From assembly GCA_021604825.1 (NCBI GenBank), contig BQJS01000215.1, forward strand, positions 1 through 7,899: a stretch of 7,899 bases of DNA, given 5' to 3'. The position numbers and the translations under genes are program-made. How positions within the stretch are numbered: position 1 is the stretch's first letter; each line of letters starts with the position of its first letter. The notes beneath the pieces are model-generated. The model saw only the letters and a program-made list of their open reading frames with translations. It was not told where the DNA came from and did no database searches. Below are positions 1 to 4,539 of this stretch, piece after piece. The stretch is from Phycisphaerae bacterium. GTDB lineage: Bacteria; Planctomycetota; Phycisphaerae; UBA1845.

Positions 1-58
1 CCCCCGCCCAGTAAGTAGCCCTTGTAAGTCGAGCACTTGCGGGGGCTTTGTTCTTTTT
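1..58 (+). terminator. Hairpin and T-rich tract at the left edge, possible terminator of an upstream gene
   Basis: CCCCCGC at 1-7 is perfectly complementary to GCGGGGG at 39-45, and a smaller AAGT/ACTT hairpin (26-29 with 35-38, loop CGAGC) can stack inside it. CTTTGTTCTTTTT follows at 46-58. GTAAGT occurs twice, at 11-16 and 24-29. The arrangement resembles an imperfect intrinsic terminator for a plus-strand transcript starting left of the window. The 5' arm touches the window edge, so the stem may be longer. It could instead be the end of a mobile element or the flank of a tRNA gene; neither can be decided here. Confidence 0.35.
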
Positions 59-179
59 ACGCATTCGATTGGATTTTGAATTCCCAGCCGAAATGCGCCT
101 GTTCTTGATGCCGCAAGCAACGGTATAAATTCCCTAACAAATTCGAAATATTTCGCATCAACGTCCGAAAACAATTATG

Positions 180-207
180 TTGACGGTATCGTAGGCCCTT
201 TTATTAA
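180..207 (+). promoter_or_regulatory. Candidate sigma70-like promoter of the structured RNA
   Basis: TTGACG at 180-185 matches the -35 consensus at five of six bases. TATTAA at 202-207 is a four-of-six -10 element at 16-bp spacing; ATTAAG at 203-208 is a weaker choice at 17 bp. Transcription would start near 214, just before the first strong hairpin of the RNA. A second AT-rich element, TATAAA at 124-129, has no convincing -35. If transcription began at the earlier element, the Shine-Dalgarno sequence at 207-214 would be in the transcript; from 214 it would mostly be lost. Planctomycete promoter rules are poorly known, so this is inference. Confidence 0.4.
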
Positions 208-219
208 GGGAGGTGGTGC

Positions 220-333
220 ATGTTAGTAAAATTTTTGCAGTCGCCAGTTGCAGCCCAAGCTTACCACGTCAAGCATGCAACTGGCTGTATGCCCGCAAGC
301 AAGTCAAGGAACGGATTCCCACCGCCCATTTGA
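220..333 (+). CDS. Possible 37-residue small protein inside the structured RNA region
   Basis: ATG at 220 opens a 37-codon frame ending with TGA at 331-333. It is preceded by AGGGAGGT (207-214) with a 5-nt spacer, as good a Shine-Dalgarno sequence as any in the window. The product begins MLVKFLQSPVAAQAYH and ends GFPPPI; it has no recognisable domain, signal peptide or clear membrane segment. The frame runs through both strands of the 10-bp hairpin at 243-285 and into the long-range helix at 298-305, so much of its sequence is constrained by base pairing, which argues against coding. The AAGGG of the Shine-Dalgarno can pair with CCCTT at 196-200 (loop TTATT), so it could be occluded in a longer transcript. 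A second frame from GTG 213 gives 82 residues rich in Cys, Arg and Trp and looks like chance. Confidence 0.2.
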   Translation: MLVKFLQSPVAAQAYHVKHATGCMPASKSRNGFPPPI

Positions 334-407
334 TAAGGACGGATATCCGACGTTCGGATAGGTGTTGGCGACGTGGACAAGACAGGATGTTATCGAGAGA
401 CTTGCTA

Positions 408-435
408 GGGCACCAAGATTGGTGCCCGCTTTTTT
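408..435 (+). terminator. Intrinsic terminator of the structured RNA
   Basis: GGGCACCA (408-415) and TGGTGCCC (420-427) form a perfect 8-bp stem with loop AGAT, followed by GC and six T residues (430-435). No long reading frame precedes it, which is the main reason for treating the upstream stretch as an RNA gene. The minus strand has no T-run on the other side, so it is directional for the plus strand. Confidence 0.85.
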
Positions 436-626
436 GCGCTCACAGAAAAGCTGATATTTGACATCAAGCAACCCAACTCATGCCAAACCATCACCCGGAA
501 ACCGCATCCCAAATTAAACAATCCGTATGCGCCCCTCCGTTTACGTTTTGCTTTGTATCTGCCAGTTGATTCGAATTGATTTCATCGGGGGTTGAGATGC
601 ACCAGAAAAACCAAGAGCATTGGCCT
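436..626. other. Intergenic stretch without a recognisable gene
   Basis: Between the RNA terminator and the methyltransferase promoter I see no convincing gene. A 20-codon frame from ATG 597 to TAA at 657-659 runs into the regulatory inverted repeat; the GGGGGT before it is only a loose Shine-Dalgarno match, so I do not call it a leader peptide. No direct repeats or long palindromes stand out. Confidence 0.5.
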
Positions 627-660
627 CATTCTTGTGTGATCGGGTACCCAAGAATGTAAT
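627..660 (+). promoter_or_regulatory. Candidate promoter of the methyltransferase, overlapped by an inverted repeat
   Basis: TTGTGT (632-637) and TGTAAT (655-660) are separated by exactly 17 bp; the -10 matches consensus at five of six bases and the -35 at only three. A perfect 8-bp inverted repeat, CATTCTTG (627-634) and CAAGAATG (649-656), overlaps both hexamers. Its half-sites are centred 22 bp apart, about two helical turns, as expected for a dimeric repressor or for an activator compensating a weak -35. Transcription would begin near 667, leaving a leader of about 80 nt in which GTTATCG (674-680) can pair with CGATAGC (716-722), one pair being G-U. The sequence could instead form an RNA hairpin if transcription starts further upstream. 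Confidence 0.4.
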
Positions 661-747
661 TGGATCAAGTCGGGTTATCGACACGACAGCCGCCGGTTTG
701 GATTCGGTACAAGCACGATAGCTGGCACCAAGACGGAGGGGGGAACG

Positions 748-1518
748 ATGTGCAACGATGAGATGATGGCGCTTCTCTACGAACTGTTTGATCCTTCCTT
801 ACCTCGTCTTGCGCCCGGCGATGATCGTTCGACTGTTGATGCCCTTCGAATGTTGTTGTCGGAAGGATCGAACACATATCCGGAGCAACTCAAAGTTCTC
901 GATATTGGCTGCGGCAATGGCGCGCAGACCATTGCGTTGGCCGGGGAGATCGATGGTTCGATCCTGGCTGTTGACAACCATCAGTCGTTTCTGGTCGAGT
1001 TGCAACGGCGGGCTGAGGCCAAGGGTGTTTCGGATCGCGTTCGAACCCTTGAGCGGGATATGTGCGACTTGCATCTTCCGGCTGAGTCGTTTGACCTGAT
1101 CTGGTCTGAGGGGGCGCTTTATATCATGGGGTTTGCAAAGGGGCTCGCGGCGTGCCGTGACCTGCTGTTGCCCCACGGAATGTTGGCCGCCAGCGAGTTG
1201 TGCTGGCTGCAACCTGACCCGCCAACCGAGTGCAATGAATTCTTCGACAACGAGTATCCGGCGATGACCGACGTCGAAACGAACTGGTCGGCCGCCAGAC
1301 GCGTAGGCCTCACGCCGATTGGCCACCTCACGTTGTCAGAGTCGGCATGGTCGAACTACTTCAACCCACTCGAACGCCGCCTCCGGTCCATCCGAGAAAG
1401 ACACGTTGACAACCCAAGGTGGTGCGAGTTGATCGCATCGGTTGAAAAAGAAATCGAGATGTACGACAAGCACTCGGCGTACTACGGTTATGTGTTCTTC
1501 TTGATGCGACGTAATTGA
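748..1518 (+). CDS. Class I SAM-dependent methyltransferase, substrate unknown
   Basis: The 256-residue protein is predicted to transfer a methyl group from S-adenosylmethionine to an unidentified, probably small, substrate in the cytoplasm. Motif I, VLDIGCGNG, is at residues 50-58; the acidic residue at the end of strand 2 is D76 in ILAVDNHQ; a RDMCDL segment lies at 103-108 and FDLIWSEGALYIMGF (115-129) is the strand-4 region. The order 'LPR..PG....T', 'GNGAQTIALA', 'IWSEGA.Y..GF', 'SELCWL...PP.E...F...EYP.M' and 'SAW..YF.PLE.RL' matches, from memory, a widespread bacterial methyltransferase group of unknown substrate. The length is complete for a single-domain enzyme. ATG 748 is chosen because GGAGGG (735-740) lies 7 nt upstream. 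It appears to be a single-gene unit, convergent with the next minus-strand gene; I see no terminator in the 83-bp gap to 1602. The fold is certain; the reaction is not. Confidence 0.88.
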   Translation: MCNDEMMALLYELFDPSLPRLAPGDDRSTVDALRMLLSEGSNTYPEQLKVLDIGCGNGAQTIALAGEIDGSILAVDNHQSFLVELQRRAEAKGVSDRVRTLERDMCDLHLPAESFDLIWSEGALYIMGFAKGLAACRDLLLPHGMLAASELCWLQPDPPTECNEFFDNEYPAMTDVETNWSAARRVGLTPIGHLTLSESAWSNYFNPLERRLRSIRERHVDNPRWCELIASVEKEIEMYDKHSAYYGYVFFLMRRN

Positions 1519-1601
1519 GTGGCGCAGGTCGGGGCATCGGCCCGTCGTTGGATAATAAGGCTGTCGAGGTGATGCTCCGACTTACATTGCTCTGTTGCAC
1601 A

Positions 1602-1976
1602 TTAGTGCTGCGGCCGAATCTTCTTGAGGGTCCGAATGACAAATTTAGAGCAAGCTTCAGCACCACTCTTGTACGATTCTAGTTGACTCATTCCGATCGT
1701 GTCTGAAAACCATCCCAATTGAAACGTTCCGTCCTTCTCGCGCGCAAAGAACCAAGCCGGGCTACCGCATTGATCCTGGGAGAAGCATTCCCATTCTTCT
1801 ATGGTCTCGGGATGCTGAGCGATGAACTCGCGCATTCCTTGTTCAGCAACGTCTTCATGCAAATCCAGGAAGCCGGAATTCTCCACCAACGAATTCAAAG
1901 AGACATTCTGATGGGTTTTCATCTTCCGAGGAATATACATCACGTTGGCAATGGTTTCTCGAATCAACGGGTTCAT
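1602..1976 (-). CDS. Hypothetical 124-residue protein coupled to a DUF2726 gene
   Basis: I do not recognise a family. The protein is soluble-looking, with no signal peptide or membrane segment. It has an acidic central helix-like part (residues 40-66, ending in PETIEEWECF) and an aromatic-rich stretch from 62 to 90 containing W62, C64, F65, the segment SPAWFF (72-77) and LGWF (87-90), then a basic tail (KFVIRTLKKIRPQH). The ATG at 1976 lies two bases after the TAA of the upstream DUF2726 gene on the same strand, so the two are almost certainly co-transcribed and probably translationally coupled. GAAGAA just before the stop could act as a weak ribosome site. The mix of acidic and aromatic segments recalls small immunity or adaptor proteins, but this is only an impression. 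It is the last gene of the operon; no terminator is visible beyond it. Confidence 0.75.
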   Translation of the reverse strand: MNPLIRETIANVMYIPRKMKTHQNVSLNSLVENSGFLDLHEDVAEQGMREFIAQHPETIEEWECFSQDQCGSPAWFFAREKDGTFQLGWFSDTIGMSQLESYKSGAEACSKFVIRTLKKIRPQH

Positions 1977-1978
1977 CT

Positions 1979-2557
1979 TTATTCTTCTATTCGCCGTGCG
2001 AGCAATGTAGATCGCAAGCCTGCTACATCATAACTCGCTGCTGCTTGGATCTCGACTAGTGGGATGTTGGCTGCCCTTAGTGCGTTCGCGAGAAAGGCAT
2101 CGCGTTTTTGTCTTCGTTCTCTCTTGTGCGTTTTGTCGTTGAGTTCGATGACGGTTTTGATGCTGGTGTCGTTCGGATCGATGAGTACGAAATCGACGTG
2201 CTTTTGCGTGATCTTGGAGCCGTAGCCTTTGTTCCAGTAGTTGCCTGGGCAGGTGATGATGTCGGCCAACCTGACCTTCATTGAAATCATGTATTGATCG
2301 GCGACGGCTTGCTTGAGGACTTGGAAGAAAGCCAACTCGCCTTTGGTCAGCAATTGCTTCCTTGAATAATAAGGGAACACTTCGGCGGATTCGACAGGCC
2401 TGGCTTTTTGAGGTTTGGCTCTTGGCGGCTTGCTTGAGCTGATCACGTCGAATAGGGTGGCTATGAACTCACCGAGGGTTTTCGGCTTGCGCGTGATGAT
2501 AACCGTTGCGACGAGTACGACAACTAGGATGAAGAATAGACCGAGCAGCTTGGACAT
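1979..2557 (-). CDS. Membrane-anchored DUF2726 protein, nuclease-like fold
   Basis: The 192-residue product has one N-terminal membrane segment (residues 4-22, starting LLGLFFILVVVLVATVII), a basic and proline-rich linker to about 55, and a conserved C-terminal domain. That domain shows the DUF2726 pattern: LLTKGELAFFQVL (69-81), KVRLADII (94-101), KHVDFVLIDP (119-128), VIELNDKTH (136-144), RRQKRDAFL (148-156) and a final LVEI strand (167-170). D122, E138 and K142 could correspond to a PD-(D/E)XK-type active site; that assignment is inference from the family pattern. No C4 zinc finger, which some relatives carry, is present. The frame is open up to 2668, but ATG 2557 is chosen because it places the membrane segment at the N terminus as in relatives. 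ATG 2617 would add 20 residues. No Shine-Dalgarno precedes 2557. It is followed after two bases by the 124-residue gene. Confidence 0.85.
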   Translation of the reverse strand: MSKLLGLFFILVVVLVATVIITRKPKTLGEFIATLFDVISSSKPPRAKPQKARPVESAEVFPYYSRKQLLTKGELAFFQVLKQAVADQYMISMKVRLADIITCPGNYWNKGYGSKITQKHVDFVLIDPNDTSIKTVIELNDKTHKRERRQKRDAFLANALRAANIPLVEIQAAASYDVAGLRSTLLARRIEE

Positions 2558-2567
2558 GGTAGCCAAT

Positions 2568-2573
2568 AGTATA
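2568..2573 (-). promoter_or_regulatory. Candidate -10 element of the DUF2726 operon
   Basis: On the minus strand TATACT (2573 down to 2568) matches the -10 consensus at five of six bases and is preceded by GG. There is no good -35 at 16-18 bp spacing. Initiation about seven bases downstream would fall near 2561, leaving only about four bases before ATG 2557, so the message would be essentially leaderless. That fits the missing Shine-Dalgarno sequence. This is inference from a single hexamer. Confidence 0.3.
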
Positions 2574-2850
2574 CCGGGATTTAGTTCGATAGCGTAGCTT
2601 GAGCGCGCTTGACTCATTTGTATCGACTTGGACTCGGCAGACACTAGGTGGCTAGCATCTCGTGGCACACCTATACACGGCCCGACCTACAACGCTCACC
2701 GATTGTCGCTCAATCTTCAGGCAAATCACCTTCCATTCAAACATGCCAACCCAGCGTTTTTCGACGTTCTGCGGCTCATGAGGGCCGTTTTCTTGATTTT
2801 TTGAAAGATCGGGCGGGGGTTGTGCCCAATGGTTCTACGTTGGGGGTAAT
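2574..2850. other. Gap between divergent genes, no supported gene
   Basis: The gap separates the minus-strand DUF2726 gene from the plus-strand lipoprotein gene. A plus-strand frame from 2648 to 2968 is open but has no ribosome site, family resemblance or coding-like composition; its last codons overlap the lipoprotein start. CCCAA (2825-2829) can pair with TTGGG (2840-2844) just before the strong terminator hairpin. I could not place a convincing promoter for the lipoprotein here. Confidence 0.45.
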
Positions 2851-2880
2851 GCCGGAGACGAATGACGTTTCCGGCTTTTT
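2851..2880 (+). terminator. Strong terminator hairpin 79 bp before the lipoprotein gene
   Basis: GCCGGAGACG (2851-2860) pairs over ten positions with CGTTTCCGGC (2866-2875), with one G-U pair and a 5-nt loop (AATGA), followed by five T residues. It has the form of an intrinsic terminator for plus-strand transcription. No plus-strand gene is recognisable just upstream. It could end a short unannotated RNA, act as an attenuator in a long leader of the lipoprotein mRNA, or block stray transcription entering that gene. Confidence 0.75.
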
Positions 2881-2946
2881 GATTTTGGGGGGCCGGTGCG
2901 GGGATTCATTCTGCATGCAGGCGACTTTGCGGCTTTGGGAAGCTGC

Positions 2947-2951
2947 GGGAG
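2947..2951 (+). promoter_or_regulatory. Ribosome binding site deciding the lipoprotein start
   Basis: GGGAG at 2947-2951 lies 7 nt before ATG 2959. The frame is open from 2896, but only starts at 2959 (or 2965) put a lipoprotein signal peptide at the N terminus, so the site and the signal agree. Confidence 0.7.
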
Positions 2952-2958
2952 ATTCACT

Positions 2959-4338
2959 ATGGGTATGAAGAAAATGAAAAACCACGTTTGGTTTCGCACT
3001 TTGGGCACGCTGTCGTTGAGCGTGTTTTTTAGCATGGGCGTTGTTGGTTGCGGTCTTACTCCTCCGGGCGGCGAAGACGATCCCGCACCTCAGGTCGATC
3101 CGCCGGCTGACGATCCGCAGGATGATCCTCAGGACGACCCGCAAGATGACCCGCAGGACCAAAACCAGGCACCGTCGGCTGATGCCGGTTCCGATCAAGC
3201 CGCTCTTGGTGGCGACACCGTAACACTCGATGGTTCGGGCAGCAGCGATCCCGATGGCGACGCGCTTGCGTTTAGCTGGTCGCAAAATTCCGGTACACCG
3301 GTCGCTCTTAGCGATGCCGATACCGATTCACCAAGCTTCACCGCGCCGGATTCAGATGAGCAGATGGAATTTGAACTCACCGTCGAGGACGAGGGTGGTT
3401 TGACGTCGACGGCTACCGTCATGGTCACGGTGACTGCACCGTCGCAGCCACGTCTCTACATTGCCCACGTCGGTAACAATGTAACCAGCTACGAGAATCC
3501 GTCGGAAGTCAATGGAAACATCGTACCCGATACGAACCTGTTTGGTGCGCAGACGCAGTTGATGTTCCCGGCAGATATCGTTGTGAACGGAGACAACCAG
3601 TTGCTCGTTGCCAACTTTGCGGGGGCCAGCGTGACCTCGTACGACGATGCCGATCAGACCAACGGTAACCTTTCGCCCGATGGTAACGTTCAGGGGGCGG
3701 CGACTCAGTTGAACCCGAACGGTCCAACCACCATGGCGATCAACACGAGCGAAGATCTGCTGTTCGTCGCAGACAGGGTGACCGATGATATCAAGGTGTT
3801 TGCTGATACGTCGAGCTCGACGTTCAACGGGAACCTGGCTCCGATCCGTACGATCGCCAGTGTCGACATCAACGATCCGATCGGTATCAACTTTGGAGCG
3901 GACGACGAGTTGTACGTTGCGAACAACGGTACCACGAATGTCGCCGTCTTTGCTAATGCCAGTTCGCTCAACGGCAACGTGAACGCGACGCGGATCATTA
4001 CCAGCCCCGTGTTCACGAACGTCACCGATGTGTTCATCGACGAAAATGATACGATGTACGTCGTCGATGGTCCCGGGTTTATCTTTACGTTCTTCGACGC
4101 TTCGACGCTCAACGGCAACGTTCAGCCGGACCTCACGCTTCAGGTCCCGGGAGCGACTTTCCTGACGGCGATCGCTGTCGACGCGGAAGGTACTGCATAC
4201 ATCGTCGATCACGGCGACAATGCGATCCATTCGTACGATGACATCGACCTGTTAAATGGTACGATCGCACCGGACCGTACGATCCAGGGCGCCAACACGC
4301 AGATGGCCGGTCCGATCCGAGTCTTCCTGGTGGAGTAG
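2959..4338 (+). CDS. Lipoprotein with PKD-like domain and six-unit NGN beta-propeller
   Basis: The 459-residue protein starts with a lipoprotein signal: basic MGMKKMKNHVWFR, a hydrophobic core (15-30) and lipobox VVGC with the lipidated cysteine at C31. A proline- and aspartate-rich linker (36-70) contains four DDPQ repeats. Residues 71-160 form a PKD/Ig-like domain, recognisable by DAGSDQ, VTLDGSGSSDPDGD (88-101), FSWSQ and FELTVEDEGG (138-147). From 166 to the C terminus run six units of 47-55 residues, each with LYVAN- or IVD-like strands and an NGN-x-x-P or close variant, at 185, 235, 290, 338, 385 and 433; a six-bladed propeller is inferred. NHL- and YVTN-like propellers of this kind bind ligands or proteins at the surface; no catalytic residues are evident. 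The protein is probably anchored in a membrane facing the periplasm or outside. Start chosen from GGGAG at 2947-2951 plus the signal peptide. It is a monocistronic unit, bounded by terminators at 2851-2880 and 4370-4411. Confidence 0.88.
   Translation: MGMKKMKNHVWFRTLGTLSLSVFFSMGVVGCGLTPPGGEDDPAPQVDPPADDPQDDPQDDPQDDPQDQNQAPSADAGSDQAALGGDTVTLDGSGSSDPDGDALAFSWSQNSGTPVALSDADTDSPSFTAPDSDEQMEFELTVEDEGGLTSTATVMVTVTAPSQPRLYIAHVGNNVTSYENPSEVNGNIVPDTNLFGAQTQLMFPADIVVNGDNQLLVANFAGASVTSYDDADQTNGNLSPDGNVQGAATQLNPNGPTTMAINTSEDLLFVADRVTDDIKVFADTSSSTFNGNLAPIRTIASVDINDPIGINFGADDELYVANNGTTNVAVFANASSLNGNVNATRIITSPVFTNVTDVFIDENDTMYVVDGPGFIFTFFDASTLNGNVQPDLTLQVPGATFLTAIAVDAEGTAYIVDHGDNAIHSYDDIDLLNGTIAPDRTIQGANTQMAGPIRVFLVE
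3109..3162 (+). repeat. 12-bp tandem repeat encoding the DDPQ linker
   Basis: Four copies of a 12-bp unit (GAC/GAT GAC/GAT CCN CAR) encode DDPQ four times at residues 51-66, followed by a partial DQ. Third-position differences (CCG/CCT/CCC, CAG/CAA) show that the copies have drifted, so expansion is not very recent. The product is an acidic flexible spacer between the lipid anchor and the PKD-like domain. Copy number may vary between strains through slippage. Confidence 0.85.
3454..4335 (+). repeat. Six protein-level propeller repeats in the lipoprotein
   Basis: Six units begin near residues 166, 215, 267, 318, 366 and 413. A typical unit is a strand such as LYVANNGTTNVAVF, then 'xxASSLNGNV', then a variable G-x-x-T-x-L/M loop, then a strand such as AIAVDAEGT. 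The asparagine-glycine turn has spacings of 50, 55, 48, 47 and 48 residues; unit 4 has NGNVNAT instead of a proline and unit 6 has NGT. The last strand, IRVFLVE, probably closes the ring. DNA identity between units is limited, so the duplication is old. Confidence 0.75.
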
Positions 4339-4369
4339 TCGCCACGGAGAAAATTAAATAACGACGGTC

Positions 4370-4411
4370 GAAGGGGTCTGGGGATTGAATCTCCAGCCCC
4401 CTTCTTTTTTT
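4370..4411 (+). terminator. Intrinsic terminator after the lipoprotein gene
   Basis: GAAGGGG (4370-4376) pairs with CCCCTTC (4398-4404); above a mismatch, CTGG (4378-4381) pairs with CCAG (4393-4396), with further GA/TC pairing around a short loop. Seven T residues follow (4405-4411). It lies 31 bp after the lipoprotein stop codon and separates that gene from the next. Confidence 0.88.
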
Positions 4412-4442
4412 GCGCAAATTGAGAGCGCCCGCTACCATGAGA

Positions 4443-4472
4443 TTGGCATGTACGTAACAAATACCATATATG
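4443..4472 (+). promoter_or_regulatory. Candidate promoter of the secreted PsbP-like protein gene
   Basis: TTGGCA (4443-4448) matches the -35 consensus at five of six bases and TATATG (4467-4472) the -10 at four of six, with an 18-bp spacer. It lies downstream of the previous gene's terminator and would give a leader of about 60 nt before ATG 4540. Confidence 0.4.
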
Positions 4473-4527
4473 TGGTCGCAGAATGCCGGATCGGGACACG
4501 TCGCTATCCAAAACTGAACACGCAAAC

Positions 4528-4532
4528 GGGAG
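4528..4532 (+). promoter_or_regulatory. Ribosome binding site fixing the start at 4540
   Basis: GGGAG at 4528-4532 is 7 nt before ATG 4540. The frame is open from ATG 4483, but that start would put 19 polar residues in front of the signal peptide. Confidence 0.7.
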
Positions 4533-4539
4533 CCATCAG

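Larger units (their letters stand above)
214..435 (+). ncRNA. Candidate structured non-coding RNA of unknown family (about 220 nt)
   Basis: Several helices were read directly. GCCAGTTGCA (243-252) pairs perfectly with TGCAACTGGC (276-285), giving a 10-bp stem with a 23-nt loop. AGCAAGTC (298-305) pairs with GACTTGCT (399-406). Inside that helix are a 7-bp hairpin TATCCGA-CGT-TCGGATA (344-360), a 4-bp GGAA/TTCC hairpin (308-319), and CACC (320-323), which can pair with GGTG (361-364). The loop sequence CCACGTC (264-270) is perfectly complementary to GACGTGG (370-376), which would form a pseudoknot tying the two domains. A canonical terminator follows one base after the long-range helix. I found none of the conserved cores of RNase P RNA, SRP RNA or tmRNA, and no 6S-type pairing of the two ends. 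No reverse transcriptase or RNA-guided nuclease gene is in the window. The 5' end is inferred from the promoter. The alternative is a small-protein mRNA with a structured body. Confidence 0.6.

Noticed and set aside
1..10. CCCCCGCCCA as the 3' end of a tRNA gene
   Set aside because: Only ten bases are visible and no T-arm can be checked; the same bases are explained by the hairpin with 39-45.
214..435. Structured RNA as an omega RNA, retron RNA or CRISPR tracrRNA
   Set aside because: No IscB/TnpB, reverse transcriptase or Cas gene is in the window, no repeat array is seen, and the element ends in a normal intrinsic terminator.
213..461. 82-codon plus-strand frame from GTG 213
   Set aside because: The start is inside the Shine-Dalgarno sequence, the composition is Cys/Arg/Trp-rich, and the frame runs through the RNA helices and the terminator.
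597..659. 20-codon frame upstream of the methyltransferase as a leader peptide
   Set aside because: Weak ribosome site, no run of regulatory codons, and its end coincides with the inverted repeat and proposed promoter.
799..1326. 175-codon minus-strand frame antisense to the methyltransferase
   Set aside because: The plus strand carries clear methyltransferase motifs over the same bases; the antisense product has no recognisable features.
2648..2968. 106-codon plus-strand frame before the lipoprotein
   Set aside because: No ribosome site, it runs through the terminator hairpin, has no recognisable family, and overlaps the lipoprotein start.
2776..3285. 169-codon minus-strand frame with a hydrophobic Leu/Val/Ile/Arg repeat
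   Set aside because: It is the antisense reading of the DDPQ tandem repeat and lipoprotein start; the apparent membrane segment is an artefact of that repeat.
3352..4230. 292-codon minus-strand frame antisense to the lipoprotein
   Set aside because: Arg/Asp/Val-rich shadow of the propeller repeats with no signal, domain or ribosome site.
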